Positions 16,239-24,783 are shown, counted from the stretch's first letter. The stretch: 64,000 bases of DNA from Streptomyces spiroverticillatus (GCA_014650415.1 BMUX01000008.1:64784-128783), one strand, 5' to 3'. Numbers and translations are program-made. The notes: generated from the letters alone by a model not told the origin.

Positions 16239-16753
16239 CCACCCTCCACCTCATGGTCGGCCTGCCGGGCGCGGGCAAGACCACCCTCGCCCGCCAACTG
16301 GCCGCCGAACAGCGCGCGTTGCGCCTCACCCCCGACGAGTGGATGATCCCCCTCTTCGGCGCACCCGACGTGAACGGCCGGCGCGACGTCCTGGAGGGCC
16401 GCATGCTCGCGCTCGCCCTGGAAGCCGTACGCCTGGGCATCGACGTCGTCCTGGACTTCGGCTGCTGGTCCCGCGACGAACGCTCCGCCGTCCGCAGCCT
16501 GACCGAGGCCGCGGGCGCGGTCTTCCGCCTCGTGTACCTGCCGGTGGAACCGGCGGCGCAGCGCGCGCGGATCGACCGCCGCCGGGAGCCCGCCCTGCGC
16601 ATCGGCGACGCGGAGCTCGCGCAGGCGAGGGCGCTGTTCGAGGAGCCGGACCGGGCGGAGACCGACGGCCGGGCGGTCGACAACCCGCCTGCCGGGAGTG
16701 CGAGTTGGGAGGAGTGGGCCGCCGCGCGCTGGCCCGGACTCACGCAGAACTGA
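16235..16753 (+). CDS. P-loop ATP-binding kinase-like protein (AAA_33)
   Basis: A 172-residue P-loop protein with Walker A GLPGAGKTT (residues 9-17), a strand-Asp motif RLTPDEWM, VVLDFGCWSRDERSA (Walker B-like), and lid arginines in RARIDRRREPALR. It belongs to the zeta-toxin/chloramphenicol-phosphotransferase-like small kinases that phosphorylate small molecules, nucleotides or antibiotics; the substrate is unknown. The ATGA overlap with the ECF42 sigma gene makes it the third gene of that operon, so it may be part of the ECF42 response. Confidence 0.8.
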   Translation: MTTLHLMVGLPGAGKTTLARQLAAEQRALRLTPDEWMIPLFGAPDVNGRRDVLEGRMLALALEAVRLGIDVVLDFGCWSRDERSAVRSLTEAAGAVFRLVYLPVEPAAQRARIDRRREPALRIGDAELAQARALFEEPDRAETDGRAVDNPPAGSASWEEWAAARWPGLTQN

Positions 16754-16879
16754 GATTCGTACGCAGACGCATTCCGTAGTGCATTCCGTGCTCACCACGG
16801 AGGCGCGCGGGGGTCGCTCCGGGGGAGTCTGTGACCACAGCGAACGGCCCGCCGGGCCACTGAACACTACGGAGTGACC

Positions 16880-17329
16880 ATGACCAGCTCTGCCAAGTCC
16901 TTCGACGGATTCAGCGACGAGGAGCGGGCCGCGATGAAGGACCACGCCCGCGAGCTGAAGGCGGACTCGCGCCGCCGCTCGCAGGCGGACAAGGAGGCCC
17001 TGGCCGAGCAGGACGTCGTCGCGAAGATCGCCGAACTCACCGACACCGACCGGGTGTTGGCCGAGGGCTTCCACCAGCTCATCAAGAAGATCGCCCCCGA
17101 GCTGGCCCCCAAGCTCTGGTACGGGATGCCGGCGTACTACCGGGACGGCAAGCTGGTCTGCTTCTTCCAGAGCGCGGCGAAGTTCAAGGCCCGCTACGCC
17201 ACCATCGGCTTCAGCGACCAGGCCGCGCTGGACGACGGCGACGTGTGGCCCACCACGTACGCGCTGACCGCCCTGACCCCGGCGGCGGAGTCCCGCCTGA
17301 CGGACCTGGTGGTGCGGGCGCTGAGCTGA
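16880..17329 (+). CDS. DUF1801 (YdhG-like) protein
   Basis: A 149-residue protein. A charged helical N-terminus (about 1-55, RAAMKDHARELKADSRR) precedes the DUF1801 core, with APKLWYGMPAYYRDGKLVCF and KARYATIGFSDQAALDDG. Family members are small single-domain proteins of unknown function. ATG 16880 is chosen because GGAG lies 5 nt upstream; an in-frame GTG at 16874 overlaps that ribosome site. Two copies of GCATTCCGT (16769 and 16781) lie in the upstream gap. Confidence 0.8.
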   Translation: MTSSAKSFDGFSDEERAAMKDHARELKADSRRRSQADKEALAEQDVVAKIAELTDTDRVLAEGFHQLIKKIAPELAPKLWYGMPAYYRDGKLVCFFQSAAKFKARYATIGFSDQAALDDGDVWPTTYALTALTPAAESRLTDLVVRALS

Positions 17330-17641
17330 CCCGGATCGGGAGGCGGCCCTCGCGGCGGGCGGCGAGGGCCTGCGCGGCGGGCGTCAGCGGCGGGGGCGGA
17401 TCGTCGGGCAGCGGGAGGTTCCTCCGTACGGGAACGGGTCGTGACGGATCCCGGCCGAGGAGTCGTACGGCTGTGAGGGCGGCCGGGACGGGGGCCGCCC
17501 CGCAGGACGCGGCGCGACTGGGCGTACCGGAGTCGGGGGAGGCCGTGGTGCCGGTCGGTCATTGAGTATCGGCATGGGCTCCTGAGCGGTGCGCGCACCT
17601 GCAGGTGCGCGTGTAAGCGAACGCGTGCGGTCACTCACCCC
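17330..17641. other. Intergenic region, no gene seen
   Basis: 312 bp between DUF1801 and the TetR promoter. It is GC-rich, with no convincing ribosome site plus coding pattern in either direction. Nothing recognisable apart from a run of short inverted GC elements near 17330-17390 that could terminate the DUF1801 transcript. Confidence 0.5.
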
Positions 17642-17683
17642 TTGTCCTGTGTCACTAAGTGACGTACTGTCGTTGAGTGACGT
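17642..17683 (+). promoter_or_regulatory. TetR promoter with overlapping operator
   Basis: TTGTCC (17642-17647) and TACTGT (17665-17670) are spaced 17 nt and fit a housekeeping promoter. Between them is the dyad GTCACTAAGTGAC (17651-17663), and AGTGACGT occurs twice (17658 and 17676). The dyad sits in the spacer, a standard position for TetR autorepression, 20-55 nt upstream of the regulator start. Confidence 0.55.
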
Positions 17684-17705
17684 CGACCGATGAGGGAGGA
17701 CGAGC

Positions 17706-18368
17706 GTGGTGACCGCGCAGCGCAGCACAGGCGGAAAGATGAGCGATCAGCGGCGTGAGCGGCTGCGGTTGGAGATCTCGCGCGAAGCGGCACGCCTGTT
17801 CTGGGAGCACGGGGTGGCCGGCACCAGCGGCGATCAGATCGCCGAGGCGGTGGGCCTGTCCACGCGCACCATCTGGAGGCACTTCCGCAGCAAGGAGAGC
17901 TGCGCCGAGCCGATCGTCATGCAGGGCGTCGTCACGCTGCTGAGCGTGCTGCGCACCTGGCCCCGGGAGCACTCCCTGGAGGACCACCTCACCGCGGAGC
18001 TCAACCGGCTGCGCCGCGAGGGCGCACCCGTCGACGTGGCCGACGAGATGCTGGCCATGAAGATGATCCGCCTCGCCGACTCCGAGCCCGCGCTGCGGAC
18101 GGCCTGGCTGATGGCCTGCGACCGTACGGAGCAGCAGATGCGCGCGATCATCGGCGACCGGCTGGGCCGCCCGGCCGACGACCTGGACGTGCGGCTGCAC
18201 GCCGCGTCCACCGCAGCGGTCATCAGAGTGCTGGACGAGCACATCGGCGCGGCCTACCTCGCAGGCACCGACCCCGCGGAGTTCGGCGACCTCCCGGAGC
18301 TCGCCAGACGTTTCGCCCATGCGATCCGTACGGCGACGGGCGGCGCGGTCGGAGATCCCGTCGCCTGA
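17706..18368 (+). CDS. TetR-family regulator
   Basis: A 220-residue TetR repressor. The N-terminal helix-turn-helix (about 20-65) reads ISREAARLFWEHGVAGTSGD then VGLSTRTIWRHFRSKES. The C-terminal ligand domain is all-helical with no recognisable ligand signature. GTG 17706 follows GAGGGAGGA; an adjacent GTG at 17709 is equally possible. The dyad in its own promoter suggests autoregulation. The next gene (S9 peptidase) is 400 bp away and may have its own promoter, so the regulated target is not obvious. Confidence 0.85.
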   Translation: MVTAQRSTGGKMSDQRRERLRLEISREAARLFWEHGVAGTSGDQIAEAVGLSTRTIWRHFRSKESCAEPIVMQGVVTLLSVLRTWPREHSLEDHLTAELNRLRREGAPVDVADEMLAMKMIRLADSEPALRTAWLMACDRTEQQMRAIIGDRLGRPADDLDVRLHAASTAAVIRVLDEHIGAAYLAGTDPAEFGDLPELARRFAHAIRTATGGAVGDPVA

Positions 18369-18769
18369 GCGGTACGGGCGCGGCTGCCCGGGACGGGGCG
18401 GGGGGCGGCGTGCGGAGCGACCCGGGCGAGGCGATCGCCGTGAGGATCCCCGCGACGCGGGCTCCGGCGGCGTGCCGATGGGGCAACCGCGTTGGTGTGG
18501 CCGGCCGGGTCGCTGCCCAGAACGCGGTGCCCGGGGCGGCCTCGGTGACGTATCGGCCAGGACGCCCCCGGCGACGTCATCGCCGCACAGCTTCCTCCGC
18601 GTAACCACCGGAGCGTTCCCGCAGCGCCCAACGCCCCGAACATTTCTGCAGCGCCTGCACCAGCGCCTGCACCAGCACTGGCGCCTGCACCCACAACCCC
18701 CGCCGAGCAAAGGCAGGTTGGAGAGTTCGGCACCCGGCAATCCGACAAGGTCCGACAAGGAGTGTCCGC
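18369..18769. other. Intergenic region with short repeats
   Basis: About 400 bp between TetR and the S9 peptidase, without a supported gene in either direction. It contains the 12-bp repeats described at 18649-18690 and a repeated TCCGACAAGG just before the peptidase start. A promoter for the peptidase must lie here but no clear -35/-10 pair stands out. Confidence 0.5.
18649..18690. repeat. 12-bp tandem repeat (CAGCGCCTGCAC)
   Basis: Two exact adjacent copies of CAGCGCCTGCAC (18649-18660, 18661-18672) and a third interrupted by 6 nt (18673-18690). Likely a slippage-prone microsatellite in the peptidase leader. Confidence 0.7.
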
Positions 18770-20692
18770 ATGTCCACCGTTCCGTACGAAACCTTCGACC
18801 GCGCCGACGGTCCGCCCCGATTGCTCGCCGTCGAGGAGTTCTTCGCGCCGCCCGTCCGGGCCGCCGCCTCCCTCTCGCCCGACGGCACCCGCATCGCCTA
18901 CCTCGCCCCCTGGCGGGACCGGCTCAACGTCTGGGTGGAGGACCTCGACTCGGGCGAGCCCGCGCGCTGCGTCACCGCCGACGAGCGCCGCAGCGTGCAC
19001 ACCTTCCACTGGACCGACGACTCCCGCCGGCTCCTGTACGCACAGGACGGCGACGGTGACGAGAACTGGCACCTGTACCGCGTCGACCTCGACGACCCGG
19101 ACGCGGAGGCCCTCGACCTGACCCCCTTCCCCGGCGCCACCGCCGTGGGCGGCGAGACCTCCCCCGATCGGCCCGGCAAGGTGCTCGTGCACCTCAACCA
19201 CCGCAACCCCGTCGAGTTCGACCTGTGTGAAATCGACGTGCGGAGCGGTGAGTTGACGGTCCTGGCGCAGAACCCGGGCCGCTTCACCGGACTCCTCGTG
19301 ACACCGGGCGGCGACCTGTACGCCCAGACCTGGCGGCCCGACGGCGACATCGACTTCGCGCAGTGGGACGCCGGGACCGACAACCTGCGCCCCGTCACCA
19401 CCTTCGACGGTGCCGAACACCCCTTGGGCGTCAACCCGTTGCACCCCACCCCGGACGGCCGCGGCCTGTGGATCGCCGACTACGGCGGCACCGACCGGCT
19501 GGGCCTGGCCCGGCTCGACCTGGCCACCGGCAAGCGGACCGACGTCGACCGCCACCCCGAGTTCGACCTCGACACCCGCTCCAGCGTCTTCCCCGGCATG
19601 CCGGACCCGCTGATCCTCGACCGGCGCACCGGGGACCTCCTCGGCATCCGCTACCTGGGTGAACGGCAGACGATCCACGCCGTCGATCCTCAATTCGCCT
19701 CTGTGCTGGCGCAGTTGGAGAAGTTGTTCGAGGGGGAAGTGGCCGCCCTGTCCAGCGACCTGAGCGGCACGCGCTGGGTGGTCAGCTTCAGCCACCCCCG
19801 CGACCCCGGCGTCACCTACTTCTACGACCACTCCACCGGCCAGAGCCGCTTCCTGTTCCGGCCGCTGCCCGGACTGGGCCCCGACACCCTCGCCCCCATG
19901 GCACCCGTCACGATCACCTCCCGCGACGGGCTGGCCCTCCACTCGTACCTCACCCTGCCCCTCGGCCTCGAACCGCGCGGCCTGCCTCTGGTGCTGCTGG
20001 TGCACGGCGGTCCCTGGCACCGCGACAGCCTCCGCTTCGACCCCACCGCCCAACTGCTCGCCAACCGCGGCTGCGCGGTGCTCCAGGTCAACTTCCGGGG
20101 CTCGACCGGCTACGGGAAGTCCTTCCTCCAGGCGGGCGTCGGGGAACTGGCAGGGAAGATGCACGACGACCTGATCGACGCCGTCGACTGGGCGGTCGCC
20201 GAGGGGTACGCCGACCGCGACCGGGTCGCGATCTTCGGCGGGTCGTACGGCGGGTACGCGGCGCTGGTCGGGGTCAGCTTCACCCCCGACGTGTTCGCCG
20301 CCGCGATCGACTTCTGCGGCATCTCCAACCTGGTCACCTTCCTGCGCAACGTGCCGGAGTTCGTGAAGCCGTCGCTGTACAACAACTGGTACCGGTACGC
20401 CGGCAATCCCGAAGACCCGGCCCAGGAGGCGGAGTTGCTGGCCCGCTCGCCGCTCAGCCGGGTCGACGCGATCCGTACGCCCCTCATGGTCGTCCAGGGC
20501 GGAAACGACGTCCGCGTCACCAAGGCCGAGTCCGACCAGATCGTCGACGCGCTGCGGGCGCGGGGCGTGGAGGTCGCGTACATGGTCAAGGACGACGAAG
20601 GACACGGCTTCGTGAACCCGGAGAACAACATCGACATGTACCGGGCCGCCGACAGCTTCCTCGCGCGGCACCTGGGCACCCGAACGGCCTGA
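18770..20692 (+). CDS. S9 family prolyl oligopeptidase/acylaminoacyl peptidase
   Basis: A 640-residue serine peptidase. The first ~380 residues form a beta-propeller with repeated LSPDGTRIAYLAP- and TPDGRGLWIADYG-like strands that gates access to the active site. The C-terminal alpha/beta-hydrolase domain has LVHGGPW (oxyanion region), nucleophile Ser492 in GGSYGGY, Asp580 in QGGNDVRV and His612 in DEGHGF. No signal peptide, so cytoplasmic. It would cleave short peptides. ATG 18770 follows AAGGAG at good spacing. Monocistronic or followed by DUF3159 after an 88-bp gap that contains a tandem repeat. Confidence 0.92.
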   Translation: MSTVPYETFDRADGPPRLLAVEEFFAPPVRAAASLSPDGTRIAYLAPWRDRLNVWVEDLDSGEPARCVTADERRSVHTFHWTDDSRRLLYAQDGDGDENWHLYRVDLDDPDAEALDLTPFPGATAVGGETSPDRPGKVLVHLNHRNPVEFDLCEIDVRSGELTVLAQNPGRFTGLLVTPGGDLYAQTWRPDGDIDFAQWDAGTDNLRPVTTFDGAEHPLGVNPLHPTPDGRGLWIADYGGTDRLGLARLDLATGKRTDVDRHPEFDLDTRSSVFPGMPDPLILDRRTGDLLGIRYLGERQTIHAVDPQFASVLAQLEKLFEGEVAALSSDLSGTRWVVSFSHPRDPGVTYFYDHSTGQSRFLFRPLPGLGPDTLAPMAPVTITSRDGLALHSYLTLPLGLEPRGLPLVLLVHGGPWHRDSLRFDPTAQLLANRGCAVLQVNFRGSTGYGKSFLQAGVGELAGKMHDDLIDAVDWAVAEGYADRDRVAIFGGSYGGYAALVGVSFTPDVFAAAIDFCGISNLVTFLRNVPEFVKPSLYNNWYRYAGNPEDPAQEAELLARSPLSRVDAIRTPLMVVQGGNDVRVTKAESDQIVDALRARGVEVAYMVKDDEGHGFVNPENNIDMYRAADSFLARHLGTRTA

Positions 20693-20710
20693 GACACAGG
20701 CGCGTCCGTC

Positions 20711-20752
20711 AGCACATGCAGGACAGCACATGCAGGACAGCACATGCAGGAC
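20711..20752. repeat. Three perfect 14-bp tandem repeats
   Basis: AGCACATGCAGGAC is repeated three times without mismatch (20711, 20725, 20739), 18 nt after the peptidase stop and 28 nt before the DUF3159 start. Each unit contains the 8-bp sequence CACATGCA. Could be a regulator-binding array or a slippage tract. Confidence 0.85.
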
Positions 20753-20780
20753 TCCCCCCACCACTCAGTGAGTTGATCCC

Positions 20781-21485
20781 GTGATGACTGATCCCATACG
20801 TCCCACCGACCCCCGCACCACCAAGTCCGCCGAGTCCATCAAGTCCACCGAGTCCGCCAAGCCCACCGCCCTGGAGCAGATGGGCGGCGCCACCGGCATG
20901 GTCTACACGATGCTCCCGGTCGTGGCCTTCGTGGTCGCCAACGCCTCCCTCGGCCTGACGGCCGCCATCGCCACCGCGGTCGGCGTGGGCATCGTGCTCA
21001 CCGTCCTGCGGCTGGTCCGCAAGGAACCCCTGCAGCCCGCCCTCTCGGGGCTGTTCGGCGTCGCGGTCGCCTCGTTCGTCGCCTGGAAGACCGGCTCGGC
21101 CAAGGGGTACTTCCTGCTCGGCATCTGGACGAGCCTGCTGTTCGCCGGAATCTTCCTCCTCTCCGTCGTCGTACGCCGTCCCCTCGCCGGAATCGTCTGG
21201 GGCGCGCTCAACGGCACGGGCACCGCCTGGCTGAAGGACAAGCCGTCGGTCCGGTACTACGACATCGCCACGCTCGCACTCACCGGCGTGTTCGCGGCCA
21301 GGTTCGTGGTCCAGCAGTGGCTCTATGAGGAAGACTCCACGGGATGGCTGGCCTTCGCGAGGATCGCCATGGGCTACCCGCTGCTCGCGCTGGCCCTCCT
21401 GGTGGTCGTCTGGGCCGCCCGGCGCTCGGGCAAGCGGCTCAAGGCGCAGGCACAGGCCGGTCCGCCGCCGACCAGCACGCCGTAA
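20781..21485 (+). CDS. DUF3159 integral membrane protein
   Basis: A 234-residue protein. A Thr/Ser/Lys-rich cytoplasmic tail (1-35, with near-repeats of KSxES) is followed by about six membrane helices (about 42-75, 87-108, 112-135, 175-190, 200-220). The core GTAWLKDKPSVRYYDIATLA and FAARFVVQQWLY matches actinobacterial DUF3159. Function unknown. ATG 20781 has only a weak ribosome site. The GPP34 gene follows after 51 bp, so the pair could form an operon. Confidence 0.8.
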   Translation: MMTDPIRPTDPRTTKSAESIKSTESAKPTALEQMGGATGMVYTMLPVVAFVVANASLGLTAAIATAVGVGIVLTVLRLVRKEPLQPALSGLFGVAVASFVAWKTGSAKGYFLLGIWTSLLFAGIFLLSVVVRRPLAGIVWGALNGTGTAWLKDKPSVRYYDIATLALTGVFAARFVVQQWLYEEDSTGWLAFARIAMGYPLLALALLVVVWAARRSGKRLKAQAQAGPPPTSTP

Positions 21486-21536
21486 CTCCCCACAGCGCCC
21501 ACCACGCCGCAACTCCCCACACCCGGAGGCCGGAAG

Positions 21537-22193
21537 ATGCGACTGACCCTGCCGCAGCGGCTCTACCTGCTCTGCTACACCGTCGACAAGGAGAAGTTCG
21601 AGCTCACCAACCTCCAGGGCCGCGGTCAACTGCTGCGCGCCGCCGCCCTTCACGAACTGGCCCGCGCCGGGCTCCTGAGCGCCCAGGGGAAGAAGGTCCG
21701 GCGGCGCGGTACCGCCCCCGAGGACGACGCATTCCTCGCCGAGGTCTGGCACGACCTGCCCGCCGATACGGCCAAGAGCTGGCTGCAGTTCGTGCACAAC
21801 AAGGCGGCCACCGCCGAGAAGCCCGTCCGCGAACAGCTCGCCGAGGCGGGGGCCATCACCGTCGAGCGGCAGAAGAAGCTCGGCGTGCTGCCCTTCGACC
21901 GGGTCTACGTCCAGGACCCGCAGCAGGTTCTCGATCTCCAACAGGCCGTGCTCGAACCGGTGTTGAAGGGCGCTGGACCGAGTTCGGTGCCGGTGGACGC
22001 GCTGACTCTCGGAGTCTTCGCGGCGGAGGTCGAGGTGACGAGCGTGTTCACCGCCAAGGACCGTCGCGAACACCGGGAGACGCTCAAGTCCTACGCCTCG
22101 TACTACGACGACCACCTGGTCCCCGGCCTCCGCAAGGCCCTGCGCGACTCGTACCTGTCGAGCAGGGCCGTGGGCGGCGGCTGGGGCGCCTGA
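21537..22193 (+). CDS. GPP34 (GOLPH3-like) family protein
   Basis: A 218-residue helical protein of the GPP34 family: LTLPQRLYLLCYTVDKEKFE, LLRAAALHELARAGLL, and the C-terminal LGVFAAEVEVTSVF and YYDDHLVPGLRKAL. Eukaryotic GOLPH3 binds phosphatidylinositol-4-phosphate; Streptomyces encodes several homologues of unknown role, presumably membrane-associated. The ATG follows a GGAGG(CC) site (GGAGGCCGGAAG). Downstream of the membrane protein DUF3159, which could be a membrane partner. Confidence 0.85.
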   Translation: MRLTLPQRLYLLCYTVDKEKFELTNLQGRGQLLRAAALHELARAGLLSAQGKKVRRRGTAPEDDAFLAEVWHDLPADTAKSWLQFVHNKAATAEKPVREQLAEAGAITVERQKKLGVLPFDRVYVQDPQQVLDLQQAVLEPVLKGAGPSSVPVDALTLGVFAAEVEVTSVFTAKDRREHRETLKSYASYYDDHLVPGLRKALRDSYLSSRAVGGGWGA

Positions 22194-22281
22194 GCCGACA
22201 GCGGCCCGTCCGAGAGAGGCACCGGAGACACCCGCAGCCCGTCAAGGCAGGATTGACCGCAGCCAAGCGGAAGGGCGTCCC

Positions 22282-22428
22282 GTGAATCGAGCCGTCATAG
22301 CGGTCGTGGCCATCGTGGCCCTCTGCCTCTCGATCGCCACGGTGGTGTGGATCATGACGTCGGAGGCACCGCCGCCCCGCCCGGGCGGGCCCGTCCCCGG
22401 AGCCTCCGTCGCTCAGAACTTCCCGTAG
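22282..22428 (+). CDS. Small single-pass membrane protein (48 aa)
   Basis: GTG 22282 is preceded by GGAAGGG at 6 nt. The product starts VNRAVIAVVAIVALCLSIAT, a membrane helix to about residue 25 (TVVWIM), followed by a Pro/Gly-rich tail PPPRPGGPVPG. Its last 16 bp overlap the 3' end of the convergent polynucleotide kinase gene. No family recognised. Codon pattern and ribosome site favour a real gene, but it is short. Confidence 0.5.
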   Translation: MNRAVIAVVAIVALCLSIATVVWIMTSEAPPPRPGGPVPGASVAQNFP

Positions 22429-23450
22429 TTCACCTGCCAGGTCGGCAGCCCCATCCGCCGCCACAGCTCGACCACCCGGTCCCGGTCGTCCAGCGACACC
22501 CGTACCGCGAACCGCTCGCGGACGTGCGCGTCGAACAGTTCGGCCTTGACGACGTCGTCGCGCCGCTGGTCCTTCGCGGGCCGCATCCACAGCTCGTCGT
22601 ACGGTACGTCGTTGGCCTTGAGCCACTCCTCGGTCTGCTCCCGGAACTCCTCGCCCCGGCCCGACAGCAGGACGAGGGTGTCGCCGTGCGTCTGCCGGAA
22701 GGCGAGCAACGCGTCCCGCACGGACGGGTTCAGGATGTCGAGCCCGCAGCGCGTGAAGTCGTACGGGCCCCGGTCGCCGGTCAGCGCGAGCGTGCCGTCG
22801 ATGTCGCACATCACGGCGGAGGGCAGGGCCGGGTCCGCGACGTACGGGGTCACCTCCACCTGGTCGTTGAACCAGGCGTCGGTGAGCCGCCAGCCGCCCT
22901 TGGTCGCCTTGGCGTGCTTGTCCGCGAGGATGCGGATGATGTCTTCGCCGACCGGGTTCGCGCGGGCGGCGTCGCGGCGTACGCACTCCTCCACCGGTAC
23001 GTCGGTGAAGTCGTGCACCACGAAGGTCGCCTGCCCCGCCACGGCGGCCTTCAGCCGCTTGGGGATGTGCGGGGTGAGGTGCGTGTTGTCGACGACCACG
23101 TCGAAGCCGCCGTGGACGGCAGCGCGGATCGCCTCGTCCTGGACGGCGAGCACGGTCTGCTCACGCGCCCAGGACCGGGCTCGGCCCTCGGGCGACTCGT
23201 CGCGCTCCCGCTTGGCGGGCAGGTCGAGCATGGCGCGCAGGTCGTCCAGGTTGACCCGCCGCATACCGCCGTCGGCCTCCGCCTGCAGGACACGGGCGGC
23301 GGTGGTCTTGCCGGAGGCGGGGAGTCCGGTCATGACGTGGACGACGGGGAGGCGGGAAGGGGAGGCGGGGGCGTCCGCCCCGGGCGTCCGGGCCTCGGGA
23401 GCCCCGGAGGCCACAGGCTCCGGGGCCTCACGGTCGGTCGTGTCGGGCAT
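22413..23450 (-). CDS. Polynucleotide kinase-phosphatase (T4 Pnkp-like)
   Basis: A 345-residue two-domain RNA end-healing enzyme. After a Pro/Ala-rich tail (1-33) the 5'-kinase domain carries P-loop TGLPASGKTT (42-50), VNLDDLRAML (substrate Asp), VVVDNTHLTP, and lid VRRDAARANPVGED. The 3'-phosphatase domain has the acyl-phosphatase motif CDIDGTLAL (Asp216, Asp218) and LLSGRGEEFREQT and DDRDRVVELW. Domain order equals that of phage T4 Pnkp. It would convert 2',3'-cyclic-phosphate/5'-OH ends to 3'-OH/5'-phosphate. The gene starts 3 bp after the RNA ligase stop, so healing and sealing enzymes are co-expressed. Confidence 0.9.
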   Translation of the reverse strand: MPDTTDREAPEPVASGAPEARTPGADAPASPSRLPVVHVMTGLPASGKTTAARVLQAEADGGMRRVNLDDLRAMLDLPAKRERDESPEGRARSWAREQTVLAVQDEAIRAAVHGGFDVVVDNTHLTPHIPKRLKAAVAGQATFVVHDFTDVPVEECVRRDAARANPVGEDIIRILADKHAKATKGGWRLTDAWFNDQVEVTPYVADPALPSAVMCDIDGTLALTGDRGPYDFTRCGLDILNPSVRDALLAFRQTHGDTLVLLSGRGEEFREQTEEWLKANDVPYDELWMRPAKDQRRDDVVKAELFDAHVRERFAVRVSLDDRDRVVELWRRMGLPTWQVNYGKF

Positions 23451-23453
23451 GGT

Positions 23454-24662
23454 TCAGCTGTCCTCATCGGTCTTGAACGGGTCGGCGGCCACCGGCTTCA
23501 GCGCGCGCCAGACCACGAGGTCGGTCGGCCGTCCTTCCAGCCGCTGGAACATCGCGGCCTTCACCGCGCGGTCCGGCAGCGCCTGGGCGGCGCGGGCGAA
23601 GGCCGCCCGGTCGCCGCCGAGGTGGGAGATCGTCGCATACGCCTCGTCGATGGCCCGCTCGCGGTCCGCGAGGGCAGCCTCCAGCCGCTCGATCACACCG
23701 CGCACCCACGCGTCGAACTCGTCCGGCACCTGCTCCAGCAGGTCGTCCAGCGGCGTCGCGCTCGTCGCCTCCGCGATCGACGCGCCGACCGCCTGGGCGA
23801 CCAGCTTCGGCGCGCGGCCCGCGTCCCGGAAGCGCTGGATTCCGTAACCGCGCCAGATGTCCCGCTCGGTGATCCCGGTGAGGATGCGGTGCAGCCGCAC
23901 GTACTCCGCGATCTTCACCTTGGCGCGCAGGCCTGAGGCGAAGCGGATCACGAAGCCCTCGGCGTCGGTGCCGGTGGAGGCGCCGCCGCCGGGCAGGGTG
24001 CTGGAGGAGGTCAGCCCGACCAGCTCCGCGAGGGGCATCGCGGGCCACACCCGTACCACCGAACCGATCGGCTCCCACGCCACGGCGGCCTCGGCGAGCG
24101 GCACTTCGGTGCCGTCGGGGCCGTACGCGGCGAGGAGGACGAGGTCGCGCCGGTCGCCGTAGTTCACGACGATGCGGTTCTCGGGGTAGAGGATCTCCGC
24201 GAGGTACGTCGTGCCGGGCACCAGCCGGCCGGTGTCCTGGCCGGCCAGCCAGCGGCCCGCCCAGGTCGCCTGCTCGCTGATGAAGGACCCCTTGGACGCG
24301 ACGTGCCAGCGGCCCGAGTGGTGGAAGACGATGGCGAGGCTGCCGTCGACCTTGTCGTACACCTCGAAGGGCTCGTCGGGCAGGGCGGGCGCGTACGGGC
24401 GGTCCAGCGCGTGCTCGGCCGCGTTGAAGAACTTGGGCAGCGGCAGCGCGGCCACCTCGCCCGTCTCGTCGTCGACGACCAGTCCGCGGCAGCGCGATGT
24501 GACGTCCGTCCAGGCCTGTTCGTACTGGCAGGAACGGGTGTACGCGTAGATCGACAGCGGCAGTTCCGGGTGGGTCCGGCGCGTGACGTGGCCGATCTCG
24601 ACGGCCTTGGCGAGGTCGTCGGGCTGCATGAGGTGGTCGAGACGAAGGCGGGTGGAAGACAT
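23454..24662 (-). CDS. T4 Rnl1-like RNA ligase
   Basis: A 402-residue ATP-dependent RNA ligase. The Rnl1-type upstream motif SRCRGLVV (Arg59) precedes nucleotidyltransferase motif I YDKVDGSLAIVF with adenylated Lys104. Motif IIIa-like LAEILYPENRIVVNY, motif IV EGFVIRF (Glu235) and motif V KVKIAEYVRLH (Lys248, Lys250) follow. The last ~130 residues form a helical domain like the tRNA-specific domain of T4 Rnl1. ATG 24662 follows AGGAG. First gene of the operon with the Pnkp-like enzyme; a CATAAT hexamer (24723-24728, minus) may be its -10 box. Together the two can repair cleaved tRNA or other RNA. Confidence 0.9.
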   Translation of the reverse strand: MSSTRLRLDHLMQPDDLAKAVEIGHVTRRTHPELPLSIYAYTRSCQYEQAWTDVTSRCRGLVVDDETGEVAALPLPKFFNAAEHALDRPYAPALPDEPFEVYDKVDGSLAIVFHHSGRWHVASKGSFISEQATWAGRWLAGQDTGRLVPGTTYLAEILYPENRIVVNYGDRRDLVLLAAYGPDGTEVPLAEAAVAWEPIGSVVRVWPAMPLAELVGLTSSSTLPGGGASTGTDAEGFVIRFASGLRAKVKIAEYVRLHRILTGITERDIWRGYGIQRFRDAGRAPKLVAQAVGASIAEATSATPLDDLLEQVPDEFDAWVRGVIERLEAALADRERAIDEAYATISHLGGDRAAFARAAQALPDRAVKAAMFQRLEGRPTDLVVWRALKPVAADPFKTDEDS

Positions 24663-24732
24663 GGGATCGCTCCTGTCGAGGTCCCCCGCATCTTCTCTTG
24701 TCCGATGATCCGAGTGGAAGTGATTATGCGTG

Positions 24733-24768
24733 CGCCGCGCCGGACCGTTTGCGCGGTCCGGCGCGGCG
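24733..24768 (-). terminator. Strong hairpin after the esterase gene
   Basis: A perfect 15-bp stem (CGCCGCGCCGGACCG at 24733-24747 with its complement at 24754-24768, 6-nt loop) lies 15 nt downstream of the phytase-like gene and upstream of the RNA ligase operon, insulating the two. Confidence 0.7.
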
Positions 24769-24783
24769 GGAAGAGGGGCGGGC

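Noticed and set aside
20711..20752. CRISPR or attachment site
   Set aside because: Units are directly adjacent 14-mers with no spacers, integrase gene or tRNA nearby.
18254..20764. Minus-strand open frame opposite the S9 peptidase with a Gly-Ala repeat
   Set aside because: The repeat is the complement of the 12-bp DNA repeat; no ribosome site or domain, and the peptidase motifs are on the other strand.
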